In this document: piece by piece, positions 1 to 10,552 of the stretch
Layout: each line of letters opens with the position of its first letter
Numbering within the stretch: the first letter of the stretch is position 1
NCBI GenBank assembly: GCA_003952965.2
Contig: CM025854.1
Location: 4,115,982-4,179,981 of the forward strand
DNA from: Morella rubra
Lineage: Eukaryota > Streptophyta > Magnoliopsida > Fagales > Myricaceae
Direction: 5' to 3'
Length of the DNA stretch: 64,000 bases
The notes under the pieces: model-generated
The model's database searches: none
What the model saw: the letters and a program-made list of their open reading frames with translations, nothing else
What the model was told of the DNA's origin: nothing
Made by a program: the position numbers and the translations under genes

Positions 1-1853
1 GTCAAATGCTGGAACAAGACCCTACACAAACAATTAAAACCTATAAGACGTATGTAATGGAAGAAACAATTAAATTAAGTAATCAAATCAAAGAACTCGT
101 GACCTTTTGTCGATCTGACATGAAGGTCCAACCACCCTGAGGAGCAGTCCCAAGATCACCAATTAATGTCTCCAGAAACCAAATCCAACTATCCTTCAAT
201 TCGGCCTCGACAATTGCGAATGCAACAGGATACATGTTGTTGTTTGCATCCCGCGCTACTGCACTTAGAAGTTGCCCCTTGAATTCGCCTTTCAAGAAAC
301 AACCGTCCAAACAAATAAGGGGCCTACAACCCATCTTTGAAGCCCGTCCTCATTGCGTTAAAAGATACATACAACCGTTGGAAGAACGGTGGCAGCTCTG
401 GTGTAATTCGGTCAGTCATTACTATCAAACAAGAGCCCCGATTGGTATCCCGTACGGTGGCACAGTAGTCCCACACCTCCCATATTGCTCCTTGTGGGTT
501 CCGTAGATCTCCTCTAAAGCCCTCTTCTTCGCCCGATAACATTTCTGCCACCTTGTCTCACATTGCCATTTCCGCTTCACCTCGTCGTATATAGCAGATA
601 CAGACATGTTAGGTTGGCTTTTTATTTGGTCGATCATCTTTTTCGCGATCCATCTAAAACTAATCTGCGAAAGTCTATATCTTCTAGGACATCTATGCTG
701 AGGCTGAATATCCCTGATCTCAAAAGATAGTTCATTCGGTATCTTCCTACCATATACTCTGTACTTGCACTTCTCTGACCTACAAACAATGACCACCTTA
801 TCGCCAGTGTTTTTATGAAAGCGGATGTCCTTCCCTATAGCGATGTTTGCTTCCTTCACGGCCTCTTTAAACAGTGCAGAAGACGGGAACTTCATCCCTT
901 TCATTAGGGTTACTGACCCCAAGTCACGTTCAACAAACTCAGGTGCACATCGAGAGGGTCCAGCAACGTCATCATCGCTATGTGGCGGGGAGACAAGTAA
1001 AGTAGATGGTATCATATCTGACATATATCCTGCAAAAACATAGTTTCTTAGTGAAATTATTATGTTACAATATAATACTAACATATTGCAAAAGCAAAAG
1101 CCAAACTAAAAATAAGTGAATTAATTGCTTACCGTCATCTTTACCGGCCTCGACACCGTCATCTTTACCATTGGGTGATGGAGGAGGTGTGACAAAAAGT
1201 CCGTCTAATCCTTCATCTTCGGCCTCCAGATCTGCAGCTTCTGTGTCTTCATATGACCTACTAGAAGGTCCACCAACCTCAAACGAAGGTCCACCAACAT
1301 CGAATGAATGTCCTCCCAGCTCAGCTAATTCGGGACCACCCAACTCAGAAGCTGAATGACTCATTATCACATCTTCCGCACACGCAACAGCCTCGACATT
1401 AGCGTTGGCATTGATATTCACGTCGAAGAGGTCATCATCGGAACTAAGTGCATCATCCCACCACTTAGTTCCAATCCCAAGACGGCGCCTCTCACATTCT
1501 TCATCAACGTCGTCCACCAGGTCAAGTATAGGTGCAGGTTCGAAACCAACAATTTATATCGCAATGATTTCTTTACCCTCGTGTGCAGCCACCATCTGAA
1601 GCACATCAGGGTCCCCTGAGATAATTCGCAGCCCATCAGAGAGGGTCTGCTCTGGGTCCACGTAAAACAATAGGTCACCATGCTTGTACCCATATTCTTT
1701 GACAACTGCTTCTACTTCTATGTGTGACAGGCAGTCGCAGTCGTAAGGATCTGGGTGCATAGCCATCTTCCCGCCAACGTATACGCACCCACCATTCGAC
1801 CTATCAAATCTCCCCCCATAGTGGACCTTAAACACAAAAGAATCTACTGCCAT
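1..1853 (-). pseudogene. MULE transposase, N-terminal half (left arm), broken
   Basis: Read on the minus strand from the ATG at 1851-1853, this gives a PB1-like N-terminal domain, an acidic linker, an intron, a MuDR-type DNA-binding region and the start of the MULE catalytic domain (LDGCFLKG, then SDRQK). It shares with the right-arm copy an in-frame TAA after the first domain. It has its own single-base indels near 479 and 333 that shift the frame, yet it keeps the correct frame near 180, where the right copy has an extra G. The two arms therefore carry different lesions. It cannot encode a full protein as written, though the indels could be sequencing errors. Confidence 0.85.
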
Positions 1854-3341
1854 TGGACCTGCCACAATAAAACTTTTCATTAAAGCTGTCGGTCCATTAT
1901 TCTTTGATACATAAAAACTTTTCTTAGAAAATACATATAATAGCATTCAGCAGTAATATCAATAAACAGAAGAGTCAATTCAAAAGCTGAAATAATGCAA
2001 ACACCAGTACAAGGAACATAAAGCAAAAGGTATAAAAAAATGGGAGACAAGTAGACAAAAAAATGATATATTGATCTGACAAAGTAAAGTAAAACAACAA
2101 TCAAATATTTGAGTGCTTACCGAAACAAAATGTTGTCTACTATTTTTGTTTATCCACCCCTTTCAACTTCAGAACGGAGGAAAGACCTGCAAGAAACAAG
2201 AAGGCAAGACACCAATAATTTTCATATTATGCAATAGTAATCTCTTTGGGTGGCATATTTATACGTACTTGACAAATGTAATTCTATTTTTCAATGCTAG
2301 AGTTAGTTAATAGTTGAAAGTTAAGCTCAAGAGTGCTAGGTTCTGTACTTAATGTTCTTAATAGGGAGACATAACTTTAACTTCATGGAATCAATTATAT
2401 GCTATGAATAACCTAGGACCAAATTAAAACATAAGAAATAGAAATTAGGGATGAACTTTTTGGAAGTATCTGCGCAAATAACCTAGAACTTTTTGGGTGA
2501 ATTGCTTGCACGTGTAGCAGGGACCACATGCTACATGTGCTAAGAAAATACAAATTCCAGACAATGAACAAGGGACCACATGTTGTCGGCCACAAAATAT
2601 GTGCTTCATTCGTCCCAATCACTTTTGGACCACCTAAAAGGACTATAAATACCTATCTAAACTCACATTTCATAGCATCAAAAATTACAAACTGCCTACT
2701 AAATTAAAAACACTTCCTACGAAATCCTCATCGCAATCCCCAAAATCCCAAAAGTTGTATCCAAATTCCAACAATTATGGAGCCGAACTAAATGGGGAAA
2801 GCAAAATGGGCTTACCCTTGAGTCTTCTTCTCCTTCGGATTCAATTGCCGAACTAAATGGGGAAAAAGCCGAGCTCAATCGACTTTTACAGACGGAGGCC
2901 ACTTACAGATCTGCAAAGGGAGGGCTTGACAGATCTGCAATGGATGAACGAGGGTTCTTGGGTGAAATCTGTTTCGGGCTCCTTGGAAAGGACACGAGAG
3001 CTTGGCGTCAGGAAGGGTGTTCTTCCTTTTCCTCTTGCTGCTGCTTCGTCTAGGGCACGACAGAATTGGATTTGGCATCCAATCGGTCTTCCATTGGGCG
3101 GACAAGAGAAGGGCAACGACGTCAATGAAAATTACTTACTGAGGGCAGATTCGTCAATTTGGGTGGAGTAGATGCACGTGAGACGCACGTGCACGAAAAA
3201 CCGTCTCATTTCACGGTGAATTTAAACGGGGGGCGAGGATTGAGTGATTTTGAAAGATAGGGGTCTCAAATTGTTGGTTTGGAAAATAAGGGTAGTAACT
3301 TGATTTTTGCCCAAACATATGGCTAACTATGAGTTTACCCC
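1..3341 (-). mobile_element. MULE, left-arm inverted partial copy
   Basis: This is the inverted copy of the right-arm element 9059-12406. Its outer end (3338-3341, cccc) is followed by atttgtttt (3342-3350), the complement of the 9-bp target duplication beside the complete element. The terminal inverted repeat spans 3135-3341. Near 3328 it has a two-base deletion relative to the right-arm copy. The element is cut by the window start, inside the transposase intron. Confidence 0.9.
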
Positions 3342-3350
3342 ATTTGTTTT

Positions 3351-4430
3351 TCATCTTGGGCTCTATTTTGCCATGGACTTGGCCCACCTGCTATCCCCAA
3401 CGTCCTGAGCCACTCGTGTACTTATTCGATTGCTGGCCCATGTTTTTTTCCCTTGGTTTTTAACATACACCCACTTTGAATTGACTTTTCTTCATTCAAA
3501 TGAAGGCATTCGGATTCATTAATTTTCAGTTTTTTATTTTTTTTAAATTACAGTATCGTTTTCTACAAGATATTATAGGTAATGAAACCTTCCAGCATAT
3601 CAAATAGTACATTTTGGCATATTGGAAATATTATAAATTGCTTGGTTATTATTTACGGTTATAATGAAAATTTATAAACGTTTCAGTATTTGTATTTTTT
3701 AATGCATTTTGCATTTTGTTTTAGTTTGAAATTTTTTGAATTGATTTAGATTTTTGATTCACCCAAATTCCATTTTCTGATCCAAAGAGAACAAAGGAAT
3801 TCATTTAAAATTTCTGTCTGCTGCTGGAAAATTGCAGCCGAATGGTTTAAGTTTAACAAATATAGATGTATTCCATAGTCCATAATATCCCAAGTTTATT
3901 GATTTTAGATTTTATTGGTTTAGACTTTAGATTCTCATCTTATCTTTTAAGAAGTTTTCTAATTTTATTGATTTAGGATTTCATTAGTTTAGGTTTTATT
4001 GATGTGTTCAATGGACCAAAAAAAAAAAAAGGAAAAAAATCCACTGGACCAAGTGTGTTAAAGGCTAAAAAGTAGCCTATACATGCAGGTAACCAGGAAC
4101 TGCCACTGCTAAATCCGTCACCACCAAGTGCTGGTTACTGTACTTAACAGTAGTGGTGGTGGTGGCCAATATTTGAAAATTGGCCCATCCAGTGACGGTG
4201 GTGGTTATTGCCATAACCAGCACCGTAGTCGAGTTTGAACATCCTTAGAAAACAGGATGCATCTATGGCAAATTAATCTCTTGCACATTTCTTGCAAAGT
4301 CAACCAATAGCCCTATCATATTATAGGGCATCGAAGTTGTTTATTTTGTAAATTAACAAATGCTTTATTCTATGACAAAAAATTTACAGAGGTAATTGAG
4401 ATGATTATTCCTAATCCACATTCCTCCAAG
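3351..4430. other. Arm flank between MULE and MMP, no gene seen
   Basis: AT-rich non-coding DNA, mirrored at 7975-9049. It includes a short poly-A run (4018-4037) and a segment around 4100-4230 rich in CCACCACC/GGTGGTGG that is internally self-complementary (agtaaccagcac against gtgctggttact). I see no coding potential. Confidence 0.6.
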
Positions 4431-4435
4431 AACCC

Positions 4436-5379
4436 TCAAGCATTATACAAGGCTTTAATTCCCTATATATCATTTGCATGCAAACCCTTGGTCGCTCCAT
4501 CATCGATGAGAGGGTACATGATAGCTTCCTTAATTGAGTTATGCTCGAGTCCAAGATGGTGCCCAATCTCATGCAAGGCAACTGTCTCCAACTCGACTAC
4601 ACATGGCTTTGCACCTACACTCCATTGTTCGTCTACATTGTAACGGAATCGACCATTAGTTGGCGAAAAAGCAAGAGCGAGGATTCCATGAGCTCCGTCG
4701 AAAGGGTTCCCGTCTCTGTGATCCATTCTTTCAGATCTAATTTTTATTTTTGCGTCTGCAAGGGTCTCAGCCTGGGAGAATGTGAATTGTGAGTAAGCTG
4801 CCCATGTTTTGAAAGCCCGTGCAACAGGATCTATCGCTTCAACTGGGGTGCTTTGCAAAACTCCATAGGTGAGATGGTACTGTGAGGCCGGCCACTTTGG
4901 GCTATCTTTGAAGAAAGAATAGTGTGAGACGGTGTGAAGTAAGCCATGGCGGTAGTCATGTCTCTTCTTCCCATAATGCATCCAGTTTGTACCGTTGATG
5001 ATATCAGCCACGCCACAACGAAGCATGGTCATCTTTGATACCGTTTGGGTGTCTAAAGTCCCACTAACGTTAAGATGGTAATTGTGCTGGTAAGTTTTGA
5101 CGGCAGATTCCAAGAATTCGTCAAAATCATTGTCGTTGGTATGAGTGTTCAGACAACCATAGTTCAGAAACCAAAATGTTCAAGGTACTTTTTGAGGTCA
5201 TGGATGTCTTTGATCTTTTTACCGTGGCGATATCCTCGTAGATTCTTGGAACACTCAAAGGCTAATTTCTTTTGGTTATGCGTCTCTGGTGAAGTCGCAC
5301 AAGAAAGGAGAGGAAGGAGAACAAGAGGGAGGAGAGTGGAGGAGAAGAGGGAAATGGCTTTTGAATAAATCATCACCAT
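4436..5379 (-). pseudogene. Matrix metalloproteinase (matrixin), left-arm copy, frameshifted
   Basis: This is the mirror of the intact gene at 7020-7937. The minus-strand ATG is at 5377-5379, and the first 71 codons encode the signal peptide and start of the propeptide. One T is missing from a homopolymer near 5170 (three T where the right copy has four), which shifts the frame. The rest of the reading frame is then intact from about 5113 to 4463, including the cysteine-switch LRCG and the zinc site HEIGHHLGLEH. It ends at the same early TAG as the right copy, which removes the last residues GIKALYNA. A homopolymer indel is a typical consensus error, so this copy may be intact in reality. Confidence 0.85.
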
Positions 5380-5399
5380 GTATTAAGAACTAATCAAGC

Positions 5400-6950
5400 T
5401 GTTTTGAATGTTGCAAAAGGCTTATAGTTTATATAGACATTTTATAGTTACGAGATGTGAGCCGCCTTCAATATGCAGATTCACCTTCAATCAAAGACCT
5501 AGTTAGGCGCAGGCTCTTCCTATCTAGAATCTCACCTTTAATAATTCAACACATTAATTGGTTTGAACAAGCCATTGTGGAAACCTCTTTGGTCCTGCTA
5601 TATATGGTATAGACTGCTATCAACATGAAATATGCATTAAGTAATTCGCAGAAATTACTAGCATTAGTCTCAAGTCTCATTAGGTACTATTCACTTAGAT
5701 TCGAAAAATAATACGGTAAGTAACTATTTAGTCTCTGAGTTTTGACCACCTTTAACAAATTATCCTTGTGCTTTCACTAGTGCTGTACATTTACGGGGGC
5801 GACTGCCACCCTTATGGGCTGTTCTCCACAAATTGGAACCGTCACGCCACCAAAAGGGTAGTGGTTTAGGACAATAAATTATACCACAATTTACATAAAT
5901 TGACATGTGTCACTAAAAACTAAATAAATTGGTTACCTTAATTAAAAATTTCAAGTCACGTAACAATATATGACACATCAGCTAAAAACAAAACAAAACA
6001 AACAAAATAATTTTAATTTATTTTTAAAAACACGTGATAGTTTTAAAACTAAAAAAATAAGTAACACAATTTTAGATTTTATTTGGTTTCTTTGAATTAA
6101 TTGCAACTATATATTTAAATAATGAGATTTTATAGGGTTAAACGGAGATTTTATAAATACTACAAAAAATGAAAAGTCAATGCTTTCGATTAAGAGATAT
6201 TAATTCTCTTAATCGAAGAATTCTTTATAATTTTGTGGTATTTATAAAATCTCAGTTTAACCCTATAAAATCTCATTATTTAAATATATAGTTGCAATTA
6301 ATTCAAAGAAACCAAATAAAATCTAAAATTGTGTTACTTATTTTTTTAGTTTTAAAACTATCACGTGTTTTTAAAAATAAATTAAAATTATTTTGTTTGT
6401 TTTGTTTTGTTTTTAGCTGATGTGTCATATATTGTTACGTGACTTGAAATTTTTAATTAAGGTAACCAATTTATTTAGTTTTTAGTGACACATGTCAATT
6501 TATGTAAATTGTGGTATAATTTATTGTCCTAAACCACTACCCTTTTGGTGGCGGTGACGGTTCCAATTTGTGGAGAACAGCCCATAAGGGTGGCAGTCGC
6601 CCCCGTAAATGTACAGCACTAGTGAAAGCACAAGGATAATTTGTTAAAGGTGGTCAAAACTCAGAGACTAAATAGTTACTTACCGTATTATTTTTCGAAT
6701 CTAAGTGAATAGTACCTAATGAGACTTGAGACTAATGCTAGTAATTTCTGCGAATTACTTAATGCATATTTCATGTTGATAGCAGTCTATACCATATATA
6801 GCAGGACCAAAGAGGTTTCCACAATGGCTTGTTCAAACCAATTAATGTGTTGAATTATTAAAGGTGAGATTCTAGATAGGAAGAGCCTGCGCCTAACTAG
6901 GTCTTTGATTGAAGGTGAATCTGCATATTGAAGGCGGCTCACATCTCGTA
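5400..6950. other. Palindrome centre and bidirectional MMP upstream region
   Basis: The two MMP copies are divergent, with start codons about 1.64 kb apart, so this interval holds both promoters back to back. It is AT-rich. A diverged relative of one half is found at 22500-22960, within the MMP paralog cluster, so this sequence is old MMP upstream DNA and not a foreign insert. I see no ORF or RNA gene. Confidence 0.6.
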
Positions 6951-6961
6951 ACTATAAAATG

Positions 6962-6971
6962 TCTATATAAA
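6962..6971 (+). promoter_or_regulatory. Probable TATA box of the right-arm MMP gene
   Basis: A tctatataaa motif lies about 55 bases before the ATG at 7020, so the leader would be short (roughly 25-30 bases). The pseudogene at 18013 has a similar tctataaaaagc in its upstream region, followed by the same leader text (ccttttgcaacat), which supports a shared core promoter. Confidence 0.5.
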
Positions 6972-7019
6972 CTATAAGCCTTTTGCAACATTCAAAACAG
7001 CTTGATTAGTTCTTAATAC

Positions 7020-7937
7020 ATGGTGATGATTTATTCAAAAGCCATTTCCCTCTTCTCCTCCACTCTCCTCCCTCTTGTTCTCCTTCCTCTCCTTTCTTGT
7101 GCGACTTCACCAGAGACGCATAACCAAAAGAAATTAGCCTTTGAGTGTTCCAAGAATCTACGAGGATATCGCCACGGTAAAAAGATCAAAGACATCCATG
7201 ACCTCAAAAAGTACCTTGAACATTTTGGTTTTCTGAACTATGGTTGTCTGAACACTCATACCAACGACAATGATTTTGACGAATTCTTGGAATCTGCCGT
7301 CAAAACTTACCAGCACAATTACCATCTTAACGTTAGTGGGACTTTAGACACCCAAACGGTATCAAAGATGACCATGCTTCGTTGTGGCGTGGCTGATATC
7401 ATCAACGGTACAAACTGGATGCATTATGGGAAGAAGAGACATGACTACCGCCATGGCTTACTTCACACCGTCTCACACTATTCTTTCTTCAAAGATAGCC
7501 CAAAGTGGCCGGCCTCACAGTACCATCTCACCTATGGAGTTTTGCAAAGCACCCCAGTTGAAGCGATAGATCCTGTTGCACGGGCTTTCAAAACATGGGC
7601 AGCTTACTCACAATTCACATTCTCCCAGGCTGAGACCCTTGCAGACGCAAAAATAAAAATTAGATCTGAAAGAATGGATCACAGAGACGGGAACCCTTTC
7701 GACGGAGCTCATGGAATCCTCGCTCTTGCTTTTTCGCCAACTAATGGTCGATTCCGTTACAATGTAGACGAACAATGGAGTGTAGGTGCAAAGCCATGTG
7801 TAGTCGAGTTGGAGACAGTTGCCTTGCATGAGATTGGGCACCATCTTGGACTCGAGCATAACTCAATTAAGGAAGCTATCATGTACCCTCTCATCGATGA
7901 TGGAGCGACCAAGGGTTTGCATGCAAATGATATATAG
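7020..7937 (+). CDS. Matrix metalloproteinase (matrixin, M10A), 305 aa, early stop
   Basis: A secreted zinc endopeptidase of the plant MMP family, which acts at the cell surface or extracellular matrix. It is intronless, as plant MMPs usually are. Seen: a signal peptide (about 1-27, Leu-rich), a peptidoglycan-binding-like propeptide (about 50-125) with cysteine switch LRCGVAD at Cys122, and a catalytic domain with HEIGHHLGLEH (His270, Glu271, His274, His280) and the Met-turn at Met288. Oddities: the switch lacks the usual prolines (PRCGxPD). The structural-zinc motif LAHAF reads LALAF and the usual FHxD reads FRYN, so two zinc-ligand histidines are gone. A TAG replaces the Gln codon of the conserved DIQGIKALY, removing nine residues. 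There is no C-terminal GPI-type tail. It may be active, weakened or a young pseudogene. Confidence 0.8.
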   Translation: MVMIYSKAISLFSSTLLPLVLLPLLSCATSPETHNQKKLAFECSKNLRGYRHGKKIKDIHDLKKYLEHFGFLNYGCLNTHTNDNDFDEFLESAVKTYQHNYHLNVSGTLDTQTVSKMTMLRCGVADIINGTNWMHYGKKRHDYRHGLLHTVSHYSFFKDSPKWPASQYHLTYGVLQSTPVEAIDPVARAFKTWAAYSQFTFSQAETLADAKIKIRSERMDHRDGNPFDGAHGILALAFSPTNGRFRYNVDEQWSVGAKPCVVELETVALHEIGHHLGLEHNSIKEAIMYPLIDDGATKGLHANDI

Positions 7938-7974
7938 GGAATTAAAGCCTTGTATAATGCTTGAGGGTTCTTGG

Positions 7975-9049
7975 AGGAATGTGGATTAGGAATAATCATC
8001 TCAATTACCTCTGTAAATTTTTTGTCATAGAATAAAGCATTTGTTAATTTACAAAATAAACAACTTCGATGCCCTATAATATGATAGGGCTATTGGTTGA
8101 CTTTGCAAGAAATGTGCAAGAGATTAATTTGCCATAGATGCATCCTGTTTTCTAAGGATGTTCAAACTCGACTACGGTGCTGGTTATGGCAATAACCACC
8201 ACCGTCACTGGATGGGCCAATTTTCAAATATTGGCCACCACCACCACTACTGTTAAGTACAGTAACCAGCACTTGGTGGTGACGGATTTAGCAGTGGCAG
8301 TTCCTGGTTACCTGCATGTATAGGCTACTTTTTAGCCTTTAACACACTTGGTCCAGTGGATTTTTTTTCCTTTTTTTTTTTTTGGTCCATTGAACACATC
8401 AATAAAACCTAAACTAATGAAATCCTAAATCAATAAAATTAGAAAACTTCTTAAAAGATAAGATGAGAATCTAAAGTCTAAACCAATAAAATCTAAAATC
8501 AATAAACTTGGATATTATGGACTATGGAATACATCTATATTTGTTAAACTTAAACCATTCGGCTGCAATTTTCCAGCAGCAGACAGAAATTTTAAATGAA
8601 TTCCTTTGTTCTCTTTGGATCAGAAAATGGAATTTGGGTGAATCAAAAATCTAAATCAATTCAAAAAATTTCAAACTAAAACAAAATGCAAAATGCATTA
8701 AAAAATACAAATACTGAAACGTTTATAAATTTTCATTATAACCGTAAATAATAACCAAGCAATTTATAATATTTCCAATATGCCAAAATGTACTATTTGA
8801 TATGCTGGAAGGTTTCATTACCTATAATATCTTGTAGAAAACGATACTGTAATTTAAAAAAAATAAAAAACTGAAAATTAATGAATCCGAATGCCTTCAT
8901 TTGAATGAAGAAAAGTCAATTCAAAGTGGGTGTATGTTAAAAACCAAGGGAAAAAAACATGGGCCAGCAATCGAATAAGTACACGAGTGGCTCAGGACGT
9001 TGGGGATAGCAGGTGGGCCAAGTCCATGGCAAAATAGAGCCCAAGATGA
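7975..9049. other. MMP 3' flank, no gene seen
   Basis: The region contains a polyadenylation-like aataaagca at 8031 in the MMP 3' region, followed by AT-rich DNA that mirrors 3351-4430. It ends at the MULE target site. Nothing coding is visible. Confidence 0.55.
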
Positions 9050-9058
9050 AAAACAAAT
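9050..9058. repeat. 9-bp target-site duplication, left side of MULE
   Basis: The sequence aaaacaaat immediately precedes the element and recurs immediately after it at 16593-16601. Nine bases is the standard Mutator target duplication length. Confidence 0.9.
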
Positions 9059-9267
9059 GGGGTAAACTCATAGTTAGCCCCATATGTTTGGGCAAAAATC
9101 AAGTTACTACCCTTATTTTCCAAACCAACAATTTGAGACCCCTATCTTTCAAAATCACTCAATCCTCGCCCCCCGTTTAAATTCACCGTGAAATGAGACG
9201 GTTTTTCGTGCACGTGCGTCTCACGTGCATCTACTCCACCCAAATTGACGAATCTGCCCTCAGTAAG
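9059..9267 (+). repeat. MULE left terminal inverted repeat (209 bp)
   Basis: It matches the complement of 16385-16592 with few differences. Both copies include the palindrome-rich block cacgtgcgtctcacgtg and end inwardly at ctgccctcagtaag. Confidence 0.92.
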
Positions 9268-10540
9268 TAATTTTCATTGACGTCGTTGCCCTTCTCTTGT
9301 CCGCGCCCAATGGAAGACCGATTGGATGCCCAAATCCAATTCTGTCGTGCCCTAGACGAAGCAGCAGCAAGAGGAAAAGGAAGAACACCCTTCCTGACGC
9401 CAAGCTCTCGTGTCCTTTCCAAGGAGCCCGAAACAGATTTCACCCAAGAACCCTCGTTCATCCATTGCAGATCTGTCAAGCCCTCCCTTTGCAGATCTGT
9501 AAGTGGCCTCCGTCTGTAAAAGTCGATTGAGCTCGGCTTTTTCCCCATTTAGTTCGGCAATTGAATCCGAAGGAGAAGAAGACTCAAGGGTAAGCCCATT
9601 TTGCTTTCCCCATTTAGTTCGGCTCCATAATTGTTGGAATTTGGATACAACTTTTGGGATTTTGGGGATTGCGATGAGGATTTCGTAGGAAGTGTTTTTA
9701 ATTTAGTAGGCAGTTTGTAATTTTTGATGCTATGAAATGTGAGTTTAGATAGGTATTTATAGTCCTTTTAGGTGGTCCAAAAGTGATTGGGACGAATGAA
9801 GCACATATTTTGTGGCCGACAACATGTGGTCCCTTGTTCATTGTCTGGAATTTGTATTTTCTTAGCACATGTAGCATGTGGTCCCTGCTACACGTGCAAG
9901 CAATTCACCCAAAAAGTTCTAGGTTATTTGCGCAGATACTTCCAAAAAGTTCATCCCTAATTTCTATTTCTTATGTTTTAATTTGGTCCTAGGTTATTCA
10001 TAGCATATAATTGATTCCATGAAGTTAAAGTTATGTCTCCCTATTAAGAACATTAAGTACAGAACCTAGCACTCTTGAGCTTAACTTTCAACTATTAACT
10101 AACTCTAGCATTGAAAAATAGAATTACATTTGTCAAGTACGTATAAATATGCCACCCAAAGAGATTACTATTGCATAATATGAAAATTATTGGTGTCTTG
10201 CCTTCTTGTTTCTTGCAGGTCTTTCCTCCGTTCTGAAGTTGAAAGGGGTGGATAAACAAAAATAGTAGACAACATTTTGTTTCGGTAAGCACTCAAATAT
10301 TTGATTGTTGTTTTACTTTACTTTGTCAGATCAATATATCATTTTTTTGTCTACTTGTCTCCCATTTTTTTATACCTTTTGCTTTATGTTCCTTGTACTG
10401 GTGTTTGCATTATTTCAGCTTTTGAATTGACTCTTCTGTTTATTGATATTACTGCTGAATGCTATTATATGTATTTTCTAAGAAAAGTTTTTATGTATCA
10501 AAGAATAATGGACCGACAGCTTTAATGAAAAGTTTTATTG
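9268..10540 (+). other. MULE 5' region, probable non-coding leader
   Basis: This lies between the left repeat and the transposase start. It has several splice-like signals (ctcaag|gtaagc near 9587, tcttgcag|gtc near 10218, gtggcag|gtc near 10547), which suggest a spliced leader. The first open frame that matches the transposase family begins at 10553. Short frames here have no recognisable product. Confidence 0.45.
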
Positions 10541-10552
10541 TGGCAGGTCCCA

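Noticed and set aside
825-1619. Plus-strand frames opposite the left-arm transposase
   Set aside because: They are antisense shadows of the transposase reading frame; the mirrored ones at 10787-11581 are rejected for the same reason.
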